In this document: positions 1 to 8,111 of the stretch, in pieces
Position numbering within the stretch: position 1 is the stretch's first letter
Layout: every line of letters begins with the position of its first letter
Assembly (NCBI RefSeq): GCF_011045015.1
Contig: NZ_JAAKZY010000063.1
Coordinates: 1-48,831 of the forward strand
Direction: 5' to 3'
DNA length: 48,831 nt
Origin: Streptomyces scabichelini
GTDB taxonomy: Bacteria; Actinomycetota; Actinomycetes; Streptomycetales; Streptomycetaceae
Translations under genes and position numbers: made by a program
The notes under the pieces: model-generated
What the model was told of the DNA's origin: nothing
Databases searched by the model: none
What the model saw: the letters and a program-made list of their open reading frames with translations, nothing else

Positions 1-49
1 CGCCCCTTCCCGAAACTGGGGGCGCAGCCCCCAGTTTCGGGAAGGGGCG
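1..49 (-). terminator. 23-bp perfect hairpin downstream of map
   Basis: The left arm (1-23) and right arm (27-49) are perfect reverse complements around a 3-nt GCA loop. The hairpin begins 24 bp past the map stop codon. There is no T-tract, which is usual for Streptomyces terminators. It probably separates secY-adk-map from what lies beyond the window edge (infA and rpmJ in related genomes; inference). Its core, CTGGGGGC-GCA-GCCCCCAG, recurs elsewhere in the window. Confidence 0.8.
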
Positions 50-72
50 GGCTTGGGGAAAAGAAACGCCCG

Positions 73-909
73 TCACCCCAACGGATCCGGCGCGGCCACG
101 ATCCCGTACTCGGCCAACTTCGCCTTACCCCCGTCAGGAGCCGTAAGCACCAGCGGCCCCCCCTCCGTCAAGGCCACCGAGTGCTCCCAGTGGGACGACC
201 ACGTGCCATCGGTCGTGATGACGGTCCAGTCGTCAGAGAGAACCTCGGTCTTCGCCGTCCCCAAGGACACCATCGGCTCGATGGCGAGGCAGAAGCCGGG
301 CACCAGCTTCGGCCCCTTCCCCCGCCGCCGCTCGACGTAGTTCAGCAGATGCGGATCCATGTGCATCTCCGTACCGATGCCATGACCGCCGTAGTCCTCG
401 ATGATCCCGTACCGGCCGCCGCCAGGCTTGGGCTGCCGCCGGATGTACGTCTCGATCGCACGCGAGACATCGACGAGCCGATTGCCCGCCTTCATCGCCG
501 CGATCCCCGCCCACATCGACTCCTCGGTCACCCGCGAGAGCTCGACGAGCTCCGGAGCATGACCGCTCCCCACGAACGCCGTGTAGGCCGCGTCCCCGTG
601 CCACCCGTCCACGATCGCGCCCGCGTCGATGGAGATGATGTCGCCGTCCTTGAGGACGACGTCGTCGCTCGGGATGCCATGGACGACGACCTCGTTCGCG
701 GAGGTGCAGATCGTCGCGGGAAAGCCCCCGTACCCCAGGAAGTTCGACTTCGCCCCGTGCTCGTCCAGCACCTTGCGGGCGACCTCGTCCAGATCCCTGG
801 TCGTGGCCCCGGGCACCGCCGCTTCACGCGTCGCCTTGTGGATGGCGGCGACGACAAGGCCCGCCTCACGCATCTTGGCGATCTGCTCGGGGGTCTTGAT
901 CTGCACCAT
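73..909 (-). CDS. map: Methionine aminopeptidase, type I
   Basis: Removes the N-terminal methionine from nascent proteins in the cytoplasm. The 278-residue protein has the pita-bread fold signature: His77 in VVHGIP, metal ligands Asp95 and Asp106 in IDAGAIVDGWHGD, His176 in YGGHGIGTEMH, Glu211 in AIEPMVS and Glu242 in SHWEHS. The ATG at 909 is chosen because the family begins with the sequence MVQIKTPEQIAKMREAG; ten further residues to 939 are open but not conserved. It is the last gene of secY-adk-map, 179 bp after adk, with a small hairpin between them. Streptomyces usually carry a second map elsewhere, so this copy may not be the only one. Confidence 0.96.
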   Translation of the reverse strand: MVQIKTPEQIAKMREAGLVVAAIHKATREAAVPGATTRDLDEVARKVLDEHGAKSNFLGYGGFPATICTSANEVVVHGIPSDDVVLKDGDIISIDAGAIVDGWHGDAAYTAFVGSGHAPELVELSRVTEESMWAGIAAMKAGNRLVDVSRAIETYIRRQPKPGGGRYGIIEDYGGHGIGTEMHMDPHLLNYVERRRGKGPKLVPGFCLAIEPMVSLGTAKTEVLSDDWTVITTDGTWSSHWEHSVALTEGGPLVLTAPDGGKAKLAEYGIVAAPDPLG

Positions 910-1034
910 GGGGCTGTCGCCTCTCCGCTTCCCGTACAACGTCTTGGCTCAAGTCTGCCGCAACCGTCAATTGAGCAACCACAGCGGCGAATCACCACGT
1001 CCGCGAGAGCGGCGGCGGTTCAGCCGCAAAAAGG

Positions 1035-1064
1035 GGCCGCGGCACCCTCACGGGCACCGCGGCC
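1035..1064 (-). terminator. Hairpin between adk and map
   Basis: GGCCGCGG (1035-1042) pairs with CCGCGGCC (1057-1064); an inner CCC/GGG pairing extends it past a small internal loop. It lies 25 bp downstream of the adk stop. It may be a weak terminator or a processing site, because map lacks an obvious strong promoter in the remaining gap. Confidence 0.45.
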
Positions 1065-1088
1065 GAACAAGCAGGACGAGCAGGACGA

Positions 1089-1772
1089 CTACGCGCTCGC
1101 GTCGCCCACAGAGGCCTGATCGTCCTCACGCTTGAGCGCGTCCATCGCCCGCTTGGTGACCTCGTCCACCTTGCCGAGCGCCGAGATCGTCACGACCAGG
1201 CCCTGCGCCCGGTAGTAGTCGATGATCGGCTCCGTCTGCGTGTGGTAGACCTCGAGCCTCCTGCGGACGGTCTCCTCGGAGTCGTCGTCCCGCTGGTACA
1301 GCTCACCGCCGCAGACGTCACAGACGCCTTCCTTCTTCGGCGGGCTGTACACCACGTGGAAGACGTGGCTCGAGTCCCTGCGGCAGATGCGGCGGCCGGC
1401 GATGCGCTTGACCACCTCGTCCTCGGGGACCTCCAGGTCCAGCACCGCGTCCAGCTCCACCCCGTCGGCCTTCAGCGCCTGGTCCAGCGCCTCGGCCTGC
1501 GAGACGTTGCGCGGAAAGCCGTCGAGCAGGAAGCCGTTCACGGCGTCGGGCTGCTCCATGCGGTCCCGCGCCATCCCGATGGTGACCTCGTCCGGTACCA
1601 GGTTCCCCGCGTCCATGAAGGACTTGGCGAGTTTCCCGAGCTCCGTCTGCTGATTGATGTTGGAGCGGAAGAGGTCGCCCGTTGAGATGTGCGGGATCGA
1701 CAGGTTCTTGGCGAGAAACGCGGCCTGCGTTCCCTTGCCTGCACCAGGCGGCCCAACGAGGACGATTCGCAT
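1089..1772 (-). CDS. adk: Adenylate kinase
   Basis: Interconverts ATP plus AMP with two ADP in the cytoplasm. The P-loop GPPGAGKGT is at residues 7-15, the AMP-binding segment STGDLFR at 30-36 and DGFPRN at 84-89. The LID (about 126-163) has Cys130, Cys151 and Cys154, as in zinc-type LIDs of Gram-positive kinases. The 227-residue protein ends in an acidic, poorly conserved tail (KREDDQASVGDASA). Its ATG overlaps the secY stop in a TGATG junction, so the two are translationally coupled. Confidence 0.97.
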   Translation of the reverse strand: MRIVLVGPPGAGKGTQAAFLAKNLSIPHISTGDLFRSNINQQTELGKLAKSFMDAGNLVPDEVTIGMARDRMEQPDAVNGFLLDGFPRNVSQAEALDQALKADGVELDAVLDLEVPEDEVVKRIAGRRICRRDSSHVFHVVYSPPKKEGVCDVCGGELYQRDDDSEETVRRRLEVYHTQTEPIIDYYRAQGLVVTISALGKVDEVTKRAMDALKREDDQASVGDASA

Positions 1773-3085
1773 CAGCGGAGGAACCCTTCGTAATTGCGCT
1801 GCTGGAGCTGGCTCTCAATCTGCTTCACGGTCTCCAGACCGACACCCACGATGATGAGGATGCTGGTGCCACCGAACGGGAAGTTCTGGTTTGCCCCGAA
1901 ACCAACCAACGCCATCGTCGGTACGAGAGCGATGAGCCCCAGGTACAGCGAACCCGGCCAGGTGATCCGGTTGAGTACGTATCCCAGGTACTCAGCGGTT
2001 GGCCGGCCAGCCCGGATGCCCGGGATGAAGCCACCATACTTCTTCATGTTGTCCGCGACTTCCTCGGGGTTGAACGAGATGGCCACGTAGAAGAAGGCGA
2101 AGAACACGATCAGTACGAAGTACGTGGTGATGTAAATCGGATGGTCACCCTTGGTGAGATTCTGCTCGATCCAGGTCTTCCATCCGGAGTTCCCACCGGA
2201 GAACTGTGCGATCAGTGCCGGGATATACAGCAGCGACGAGGCAAAGATCACAGGGATGATGCCCGCCTGGTTGACCTTCAGCGGGATGTAGGTCGACGTA
2301 CCGCCGTAGGACCGGCGGCCGATCATCCGCTTCGCGTACTGGACCGGGATGCGGCGCTGAGCCTGCTCGACGAAGACGACCAGGCCGACCATGACCAGGC
2401 CGACCGCGATCACGGTGCCGAACTCGATCCAGCCGCCCGCGAGGTCGCCCTGCGTCTTGATGGCCCACAGCGCGGACGGGAAGGTGGCGGCGATCGAGAT
2501 GAACATCAGGATCGACATGCCGTTGCCGATGCCGCGGTCGGTGATGAGCTCACCGAGCCACATGACGGTGGCCGTACCGGCGGTCATGGTGATGACCATC
2601 GTGATCGTCACGAAGACCGACTGGTCGGGCACGATCTCGGTGGCGACGGGGCAGCCCTGGAACAGCGCACCCGTACGGGCGGTGGCCACCAGGCCGGTGC
2701 CCTGGAGGATGGCCAGCGCCACCGTGAGGTAACGGGTGTACTGCGTGATCTTCGCCGTACCGGACTGGCCCTCCTTCTTCAGGGCTTCCAGGCGCGGGAT
2801 CACCACGGTCAGCAGCTGCAGAATGATGCTCGCCGTGATGTACGGCATGATGCCGAGCGCGAAGATCGTGATCTGCAGCAGCGCGCCACCACTGAACATG
2901 TTGACCAGGCCGAACAGGCCCTGGTTCGCATTCGCGTTGTCGATACAGGTCTGGACGTTCCCGTAGTCCACGCCCGGGATCGGGATGTGCGTACCGACCC
3001 GGTAGATCACGATGATGCCGAGCGTGAAGAGCAGCTTCTTGCGCAGGTCGGGCGTCTTGAACGCCCGGGCGAACGCGGTGAGCAC
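1772..3085 (-). CDS. secY: Protein translocase subunit SecY
   Basis: Channel subunit of the SecYEG translocon in the cytoplasmic membrane. The 437-residue protein shows the expected series of ten hydrophobic helices and begins LTAFARAFKTPDLRKKLLFTL, typical of actinobacterial SecY. A plug-region GGALLQITIFALGIMPYI segment and the conserved cytoplasmic segment RRIPVQYAKRM are visible. Translation starts at GTG (3083-3085), preceded by a strong AGGAGG. Its partner SecE is encoded at 38633-38920. A 244-bp gap with an 18-bp hairpin separates it from rplO, so secY-adk-map may be a separate transcription unit. Confidence 0.97.
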   Translation of the reverse strand: MLTAFARAFKTPDLRKKLLFTLGIIVIYRVGTHIPIPGVDYGNVQTCIDNANANQGLFGLVNMFSGGALLQITIFALGIMPYITASIILQLLTVVIPRLEALKKEGQSGTAKITQYTRYLTVALAILQGTGLVATARTGALFQGCPVATEIVPDQSVFVTITMVITMTAGTATVMWLGELITDRGIGNGMSILMFISIAATFPSALWAIKTQGDLAGGWIEFGTVIAVGLVMVGLVVFVEQAQRRIPVQYAKRMIGRRSYGGTSTYIPLKVNQAGIIPVIFASSLLYIPALIAQFSGGNSGWKTWIEQNLTKGDHPIYITTYFVLIVFFAFFYVAISFNPEEVADNMKKYGGFIPGIRAGRPTAEYLGYVLNRITWPGSLYLGLIALVPTMALVGFGANQNFPFGGTSILIIVGVGLETVKQIESQLQQRNYEGFLR

Positions 3086-3257
3086 GGTGCCTCCTGCGAC
3101 CCCCGCGCAACTGCGTCAGAGGTGACGGTCTTGAGGTTCGACGAGTAACGGACAGCTAACTAACAGTCAAAAGCCGCCTGAAGTTCCCACTGGGCACACC
3201 AGGCGAAAATGAGCAGTGCTGGCCACCATACCGGCGACACAGCTTTCCTTGGAACGA

Positions 3258-3297
3258 CCGACCGGGGATGCCCCATTTGTGGGGCATCCCCGGTCGG
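3258..3297 (-). terminator. 18-bp perfect hairpin between rplO and secY
   Basis: Arms 3258-3275 and 3280-3297 are perfectly complementary around a 4-nt loop. The hairpin sits 33 bp past the rplO stop and 173 bp before secY. It is the clearest transcriptional boundary within the S10/spc cluster. A TTGACT at 3165-3170 followed 17 nt later by TACTCG is a weak candidate for a secY promoter; the last base of its -10 does not fit the consensus. Confidence 0.75.
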
Positions 3298-3329
3298 GTG
3301 CGCTCAAGTCATCGAGGCGCCTGTGGTGT

Positions 3330-3785
3330 TCAGACGAGCTCGGTGACGGTGCCGCCGGCGGCGGTGATCTTCTCCTTGGCGGAGCCGGAGACGGCGTCGA
3401 CCGTCACCTGCAGCGCAACGGAGATCTCGCCCTGGCCGAGGACCTTGACAAGGCTGTTCTTGCGAACGGCGCCCTTGGCGACCAGATCGGCCACCGTGAC
3501 TTCGCCGCCCTCGGGGTAGAGCGCGGCCAGCTTGTCGAGGTTCACGACCTGGTACTCGGTCTTGAACGGGTTCTTGAAGCCCTTCAGCTTCGGGAGCCGC
3601 ATGTGGAGGGGCATCTGCCCACCCTCGAAGCGCTCCGGAACCTGGTAGCGGGCCTTCGTGCCCTTGGTGCCACGACCGGCCGTCTTACCCTTCGAGGCCT
3701 CACCACGACCGACACGGGTCTTGGCGGTCTTGGCGCCCGGGGCAGGACGGAGGTTGTGGATCTTGAGCGGGTTCTGCTCCGCCAT
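3330..3785 (-). CDS. rplO: 50S ribosomal protein L15
   Basis: Late-assembly large-subunit protein that contacts 23S rRNA. The 151-residue sequence has the basic Gly-rich N-terminal extension characteristic of L15 (TRVGRGEASKGKTAGRGTKG, about residues 23-42), followed by the MPLHMRLPKLKGFKN segment. It starts at an ATG 2 bp after the rpmD stop and ends the spc-type segment before the 18-bp hairpin. Length matches actinobacterial L15. Confidence 0.97.
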   Translation of the reverse strand: MAEQNPLKIHNLRPAPGAKTAKTRVGRGEASKGKTAGRGTKGTKARYQVPERFEGGQMPLHMRLPKLKGFKNPFKTEYQVVNLDKLAALYPEGGEVTVADLVAKGAVRKNSLVKVLGQGEISVALQVTVDAVSGSAKEKITAAGGTVTELV

Positions 3786-3787
3786 GA

Positions 3788-3970
3788 TCAGTCGACCTCC
3801 TCGACCGTCACGAGGTGGCGGACGGTGTGCACCATGCCGCGGAACTCGGGGCGGTCCTCCTTGACGACCACGTCGTTGATCCTCTTCAGACCAAGCGAAC
3901 GCAGGGTGTCACGGTGGTTCTGCTTGCTGCCGATGTACGACTTCGTCTGCGTGATCTTGAGCTGAGCCAT
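3788..3970 (-). CDS. rpmD: 50S ribosomal protein L30
   Basis: Sixty-residue bacterial L30 beginning MAQLKITQTKSYIGSKQNHR and containing the family segment RDTLRSLGLKRIND. The ATG at 3968-3970 overlaps the rpsE stop (TAATG), giving translational coupling. A longer upstream reading frame exists but is the antisense-like shadow of rpsE. L30 binds 23S and 5S rRNA regions on the large subunit. Confidence 0.96.
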   Translation of the reverse strand: MAQLKITQTKSYIGSKQNHRDTLRSLGLKRINDVVVKEDRPEFRGMVHTVRHLVTVEEVD

Positions 3971-4578
3971 TACGACGCACCAGCCCCGGCACGCGCACGC
4001 AGCAGAGCCGCGGGAGCGACGTCCTCGAGGGGCAGACCGCGGCGGGCCGCGATCTCCTCGGGACGCTGCAGACCCTTCAGGGCCTCCACGGTCGCGTGCA
4101 CGATGTTGATCGCGTTCGACGAGCCGAGCGACTTCGACAGGATGTCGTGAACGCCGGCGCACTCGAGCACGGCACGCACCGGGCCACCGGCGATAACGCC
4201 GGTACCGGGGGACGCCGGCTTGAGCAGGACGACGCCCGCCGCCTTCTCACCCGTGATCGGGTGCGGGATGGTGCCCTGGATACGCGGGACCTTGAAGAAG
4301 TGCTTCTTGGCCTCCTCAACACCCTTGGCGATGGCGGCCGGCACCTCCTTGGCCTTGCCGTATCCGACACCCACGGTGCCGTCACCGTCGCCCACCACGA
4401 CCAGCGCGGTGAAGCTGAAGCGACGACCACCCTTGACTACCTTGGCGACGCGGTTGATCGCGACGACGCGCTCAACGTACGCGGTCTTCTCGGCGGCAGC
4501 AGCGCCGCCGTCACGGCCCTTCCGGTCCCGCCGCTCGCCGCCACCGGCACCGCTTCCGCGGCGCTGGGGTCCAGCCAT
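3970..4578 (-). CDS. rpsE: 30S ribosomal protein S5
   Basis: Small-subunit protein involved in translational accuracy and mRNA unwinding at the entry site. The 202-residue protein has a Gly/Arg-rich N-terminal tail, then the S5 double-stranded RNA-binding domain (AYVERVVAINRVAKVVKGGRR, about 33-53) and the C-terminal domain with GTGVIAGGPVRAVLE. The spectinomycin loop KVVKGGRRFSF is of normal type, with no resistance change evident. Confidence 0.97.
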   Translation of the reverse strand: MAGPQRRGSGAGGGERRDRKGRDGGAAAAEKTAYVERVVAINRVAKVVKGGRRFSFTALVVVGDGDGTVGVGYGKAKEVPAAIAKGVEEAKKHFFKVPRIQGTIPHPITGEKAAGVVLLKPASPGTGVIAGGPVRAVLECAGVHDILSKSLGSSNAINIVHATVEALKGLQRPEEIAARRGLPLEDVAPAALLRARAGAGAS

Positions 4579-4619
4579 TGGAATTACCTCTCTCTGTTTC
4601 CGCTAGCTACGGAACCGAC

Positions 4620-5003
4620 TCAGAACTTGAGTCCGGCCTCGCGGGCGGCGTCCGCCAGGGCGGCGATGCGCCCGGCGTACTGGTTGCCACCACGGTCGAA
4701 CACGACGACCTCGACGCCCGCGGCCTTGGCGCGCTCGGCGACCAGGGCGCCGACCTGCTTGGCCTGCGCGGACTTGTCGCCCTCGTTGCCGCGGATCGAG
4801 GTGTCCAGGGTGGACGCCGACGCAAGGGTGTGACCCTTGAGGTCGTCGATCACCTGGGCCACGATGTGGCGGTTCGAGCGCGTCACGACCAGGCGGGGAC
4901 GCTCAGCCGTACCCGAGACCTTCTTACGGATCCGGATGTGACGCCGCTTGATGGCAGCGCGCTTGTAGGCGTCGCCCTTGGCGATCTTCTGCCCGTATGC
5001 CAT
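4620..5003 (-). CDS. rplR: 50S ribosomal protein L18
   Basis: 5S rRNA-binding protein of the central protuberance. The 127-residue protein begins MAYGQKIAKGDAYKRAAIKRRH and contains the core GTAERPRLVVTRSNRHIVAQVIDD and the C-terminal GVEVVVFDRGGNQYAGRIAALADAAREAGL motif. It lies between rplF (3-bp gap) and rpsE (41-bp gap) in canonical spc order. Confidence 0.97.
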   Translation of the reverse strand: MAYGQKIAKGDAYKRAAIKRRHIRIRKKVSGTAERPRLVVTRSNRHIVAQVIDDLKGHTLASASTLDTSIRGNEGDKSAQAKQVGALVAERAKAAGVEVVVFDRGGNQYAGRIAALADAAREAGLKF

Positions 5004-5006
5004 GGC

Positions 5007-5546
5007 TTACTTACCCGCCTTTCCGACCTTGCGGCGGATGACTTCGCCCTCGTACTTGACACCCTTGGCCTTGTACGGGTCGGGCTTGCGCAGCTTGCGG
5101 ATGTTGGCCGCAACCTCGCCGACCTTCTGCTTGTCGATGCCCTCGACCGAGAACCGCGTCGGGTTCTCGACCTTGAAGGTGATGCCCTCGGGGGCCTCGA
5201 CCAGGATCGGGTGGCTGTAGCCGAGCGAGAACTCCAGGTTGGAACCCTTGGCCAGGACTCGGTAACCGACACCGCTGATTTCGAGCTTCTTCACGTAACC
5301 CGTGGTCACGCCGGTGATCATGTTCGCCACCAGCGTGCGGGACAGGCCGTGCAGGGCCTTGTTCTGACGCTCGTCGTTCGGGCGGGTGACATTGAGAATG
5401 CCGTCCTCGCCCTTAGCGATCTCGATCGGCGCCGCGACGGTGTGGGAGAGGGTGCCCTTGGGGCCCTTCACCTGGACCGTACGGCCATCGATGGTGACGT
5501 CCACGCCGGCGGGAACCGTGATGGGGAGCTTGCCAATGCGCGACAT
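5007..5546 (-). CDS. rplF: 50S ribosomal protein L6
   Basis: Large-subunit protein near the factor-binding centre. The 179-residue protein has the start MSRIGKLPITVPAGVDVTIDG and the second-domain signature MVEAPEGITF-like VEAPEGITFKVENPTRFSVEGIDKQ, ending PDPYKAKGVKYEGEVIRRKVGKAGK. Both L6 domains are complete. ATG start at 5546, 24 bp after the rpsH stop. Confidence 0.97.
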   Translation of the reverse strand: MSRIGKLPITVPAGVDVTIDGRTVQVKGPKGTLSHTVAAPIEIAKGEDGILNVTRPNDERQNKALHGLSRTLVANMITGVTTGYVKKLEISGVGYRVLAKGSNLEFSLGYSHPILVEAPEGITFKVENPTRFSVEGIDKQKVGEVAANIRKLRKPDPYKAKGVKYEGEVIRRKVGKAGK

Positions 5547-5570
5547 AGCTGTTTCCTCCGTTCCCTTCCG

Positions 5571-5969
5571 CTACCAGACGTAGGCGAGGACTTCTCCGCC
5601 TACGCCCTTCTTGCCGGCCTGCTTGTCGGTGAGGAGCCCGTGGGACGTGGAGATGATCGCCACGCCCAGGCCGCCGAGCACCTTCGGCAGGTTGGTGGAC
5701 TTCGCGTACACCCGGAGACCGGGCTTGGAGATCCGCTTGATGCCCGCGATGGAGCGCTCACGGTTCGGGCCGAACTTCAGCTCGAGGACGAGGTTCTTGC
5801 CGACCTCGGCGTCCTCGGTCTTCCAGCCCGTGATGAAGCCCTCCTGCTGGAGGATCTCCGCGATGTGCGACTTGATCTTGCTGTGCGGCATCGCCACGGA
5901 GTCGTGGTACGCCGAGTTCGCGTTACGCAGACGCGTCAGCATGTCTGCGATCGGATCAGTCATGGTCAT
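5571..5969 (-). CDS. rpsH: 30S ribosomal protein S8
   Basis: Central-domain 16S rRNA-binding protein and, in other bacteria, the spc-operon translational repressor. The start at 5969 (MTMTDPIADMLTRLRNAN) gives the expected 132 residues and has a GAAGG ribosome-binding site 7 nt upstream; 45 additional open codons upstream are not S8-like. The C-terminal signature STSHGLLTDKQAGKKGVGGEVLAYVW is intact. Unlike most of the cluster, it is preceded by a 212-bp gap with its own hairpins. Confidence 0.96.
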   Translation of the reverse strand: MTMTDPIADMLTRLRNANSAYHDSVAMPHSKIKSHIAEILQQEGFITGWKTEDAEVGKNLVLELKFGPNRERSIAGIKRISKPGLRVYAKSTNLPKVLGGLGVAIISTSHGLLTDKQAGKKGVGGEVLAYVW

Positions 5970-6181
5970 GAATTGGCCTTCGGCCTCTCTCGCCGGGGTT
6001 TCCTGGTGCGCCATCCCTCTCCCCGATCCGAGACGGGACGGGTGCGGCGCGGTGGACCTACGGCGTAGTAAGTCGTTTGGGCGTCCAGGCGCCCAACCCC
6101 CCAAGCCTAAGCCATGGAGGGGTGGGCACCTGACCGAGCCCTTTACTTACCGAGAGCCCTGAGAATCCCTTATTTAGGGGA
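5970..6181 (-). other. rpsN-rpsH spacer with hairpins
   Basis: 212 bp with no gene, a long gap for this operon. A short hairpin (6164-6183; AATCCC/GGGATT arms) overlaps the rpsN stop codon, and a second (6077-6096; TTGGGCG/CGCCCAA, loop TCCAGG) lies nearer rpsH. These could fold as a leader for rpsH or act as processing sites; no promoter was convincing. Confidence 0.45.
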
Positions 6182-6367
6182 TTACCAGGAGCTCTTGGTC
6201 ACGCCCGGCAGCTCGCCACGGTGAGCCATCTCACGAAGGCACACGCGGCACAGGCCGAACTTGCGGTACACGGAGTGCGGACGGCCGCAGCGCTGGCAGC
6301 GCGTGTAGCCACGTACACCGAACTTGGGCTTACGAGCAGCCTTGGCAATCAGAGCCTTCTTCGCCAT
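6182..6367 (-). CDS. rpsN: 30S ribosomal protein S14, zinc-binding (type Z)
   Basis: Sixty-one-residue zinc-ribbon S14 with two CxxC pairs, CQRC (24-27) and CRVC (40-43), which hold a zinc ion. It starts MAKKALIAKAARKPKFGVRGYT. Streptomyces often carry a second, zinc-free S14 expressed under zinc limitation; this C+ form in the spc cluster is the standard one (also called rpsZ). Starts 5 bp after the rplE stop. Confidence 0.97.
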   Translation of the reverse strand: MAKKALIAKAARKPKFGVRGYTRCQRCGRPHSVYRKFGLCRVCLREMAHRGELPGVTKSSW

Positions 6368-6372
6368 CTCGC

Positions 6373-6930
6373 TTACGCCTCCTTGAAGGGGAAGCCGAGG
6401 TGACGGAGGAGCGCGCGGCCCTCAGCGTCGTTGGTCGCCGTGGTGACCACGGTGATGTCCATACCCCGGACGCGGTCGATCTTGTCCTGGTCGATCTCGT
6501 GGAACATGACCTGCTCCGTGAGACCGAAGGTGTAGTTGCCACGGCCGTCGAACTGCTTGGGGGACAGACCACGGAAGTCGCGGATGCGCGGCAGCGCGAG
6601 CGACAGGGTGCGGTCCAGGAACTCCCACATGCGGTCGCCACGGAGCGTGACGTGGGCACCGATCGGCTGGCCCTCGCGCAGCTTGAACTGCGCGATGGAC
6701 TTGCGGGCCTTGGTGACGGCCGGCTTCTGACCGGTGATCGTGGTGAGGTCGCGGATGGCGCCCTCGATCAGCTTGGAGTCGCGGGCGGCGTCGCCCACAC
6801 CCATGTTGACCACGATCTTGACGAGGCCGGGGATCTGCATGACGTTCTCGTACTTGAACTCGTCACGCAGCTTGCCCGCGATCTCCTCGCGGTACTTCTG
6901 CTTCAGACGCGGGGCGGTGGTGGTAGTCAT
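6373..6930 (-). CDS. rplE: 50S ribosomal protein L5
   Basis: Binds 5S rRNA with L18 and contacts the P-site tRNA. The 185-residue protein has the N-terminal MQIPGLVKIVVNMGVGDA segment and the C-terminal FRGLSPKQFDGRGNYTFGLTEQ signature. The ATG overlaps the rplX stop, indicating coupling. Confidence 0.97.
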   Translation of the reverse strand: MTTTTAPRLKQKYREEIAGKLRDEFKYENVMQIPGLVKIVVNMGVGDAARDSKLIEGAIRDLTTITGQKPAVTKARKSIAQFKLREGQPIGAHVTLRGDRMWEFLDRTLSLALPRIRDFRGLSPKQFDGRGNYTFGLTEQVMFHEIDQDKIDRVRGMDITVVTTATNDAEGRALLRHLGFPFKEA

Positions 6931-7253
6931 CAGATGTCCTCACCCGTCCGCTTGGCAACGCGGATCTTGTTGCCTTCGTCATCGAAGCGGTAACCGACGC
7001 GGGTCACGACCTTGTTGCCGTCCTTCTCCACGACCAGCTGGACGTTGGAGACGTGGATCGGCGCCTCGGTGGTGACGATGCCGCCGGCCTGCGAACCGCG
7101 AGCCGTCGGACCTGCCTTGGTGTGCTTCTTGACCCGGTTGACACCCTCGACCAGGACGCGCTCGTCGCGCGGGTAAGCGGCAATGACCTTGCCCTGCTTG
7201 CCCTTGTCCTTACCGGTGATGACCTGGACCAGGTCGCCCTTCTTGATCTTCAT
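6930..7253 (-). CDS. rplX: 50S ribosomal protein L24
   Basis: Assembly-initiator protein near the exit tunnel. The 107-residue sequence begins MKIKKGDLVQVITGKDKGKQ with the KOW motif (GKDKGKQGKVIAAYPRDERVLVEG, about 14-37). ATG start 2 bp after the rplN stop. Confidence 0.97.
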   Translation of the reverse strand: MKIKKGDLVQVITGKDKGKQGKVIAAYPRDERVLVEGVNRVKKHTKAGPTARGSQAGGIVTTEAPIHVSNVQLVVEKDGNKVVTRVGYRFDDEGNKIRVAKRTGEDI

Positions 7254-7255
7254 GC

Positions 7256-7624
7256 TTACAGCACCTCCGGCGCGAGGGAGATGATCTTCATGAACTTCTT
7301 CTCGCGCAGCTCACGACCCACGGGGCCGAAGATACGGGTGCCGCGAGGGTCGCCGTCGTTCTTCAGAATGACGGCGGCGTTCTCGTCGAAGCGGATGTAC
7401 GAGCCGTCCGGACGGCGGCGCTCCTTGACGGTGCGAACGATGACCGCCTTGATGACGTCACCCTTCTTCACGTTGCCGCCGGGGATCGCGTCCTTGACGG
7501 TGGCGACGATGACGTCACCGATGCCCGCGTAGCGGCGACCGGAGCCACCGAGCACACGGATGCAAAGGATTTCCTTCGCACCAGTGTTGTCGGCGACACG
7601 CAGCCGCGACTCCTGCTGGATCAC
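7256..7624 (-). CDS. rplN: 50S ribosomal protein L14
   Basis: 122-residue L14 starting MIQQESRLRVADNTGAKEIL, with the family segment GDVIVATVKDAIPGG and the basic loop VKERRRPDGSYIRFDENAAV. The start codon is GTG (7622-7624). It is the first gene after a 487-bp GC-rich spacer, a very unusual gap at this point of a ribosomal operon; either read-through or an undetected promoter must supply its mRNA. Confidence 0.97.
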   Translation of the reverse strand: MIQQESRLRVADNTGAKEILCIRVLGGSGRRYAGIGDVIVATVKDAIPGGNVKKGDVIKAVIVRTVKERRRPDGSYIRFDENAAVILKNDGDPRGTRIFGPVGRELREKKFMKIISLAPEVL

Positions 7625-8111
7625 GTCTATCTCCTGATCGTCTGCCGGTTCCCGCAGTGACCTTTCGGGTCAACCTGCGAGCCTGGCGGAACCGTCCTGC
7701 GGGTTGCTCCCGCAGGAATTACTTGTGCCTCTGGAGGCGAAAACCCTCGCTGGGGCTCGGCCCCGGGGGGCCTGGGGCAGTGCCCCAGCCGGTCCGGCCG
7801 CAGGCCGTCCGGCCGGGCTCCGCGAGTCGCCTCGCGAGCCGTCGGCCGGCCTGGCGCCGGGGCCGATCCGGGCCGGTGGCCGGAGCAGCGCCCTTCGCGG
7901 AGGCCGCGGGGCCTTTGTCCCGCAGGCCCGAGGGCCCGGGGGCAGTGGCCCCGTGGGTCCGGTCGCGGGCCGGTCGGGCTTCGCGAGGTGACTCGCGGAG
8001 CCCGGTGCCGGGCCTGCGCCGGATCCCTTGCCGGGGCCTTCGCCCACCCGGCCCGGGGGCCTGGGGGCGGAGCCCCCAGCGGGGGTCAGCGGGGGCGGAA
8101 CCCCCGCTTGA
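7625..8111 (-). repeat. GC-rich repeat-filled spacer between rpsQ and rplN
   Basis: 487 bp with no plausible gene. It contains at least seven hairpins on the transcribed strand: 7658-7672, 7695-7717 (9-bp perfect), 7772-7788, 7816-7840, 7976-8003 (12 bp with one mismatch), 8061-8079 and 8088-8108. Two diverged copies of a roughly 90-nt unit can be aligned by eye (about 7774-7864 and 7938-8026), sharing GGGGCAGTG..CCCC, a CGCGAG..CTCGCG hairpin and GCGCCGG. A third partial unit start (GGCCCGGGGGCC) lies at about 8050. The open reading frames here are compositional artefacts. Confidence 0.75.
8088..8108 (-). terminator. Hairpin immediately downstream of rpsQ
   Basis: AGCGGGGG (8088-8095) pairs with CCCCCGCT (8101-8108) around a CGGAA loop, 3 bp past the rpsQ stop. 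A second hairpin with CTGGGGGC/GCCCCCAG arms follows at 8061-8079. Together they resemble a terminator or attenuator that could lower expression of rplN and later genes. Confidence 0.55.

Noticed and set aside
3142..3170. secY promoter TTGACT-N17-TACTCG
   Set aside because: The -10 lacks the final T of TANNNT; kept only as a weak remark, not as a feature.
7695..8108. CRISPR-like array in the rpsQ-rplN spacer
   Set aside because: Repeats are diverged, irregularly spaced and palindromic, with no unique spacers and no cas genes.
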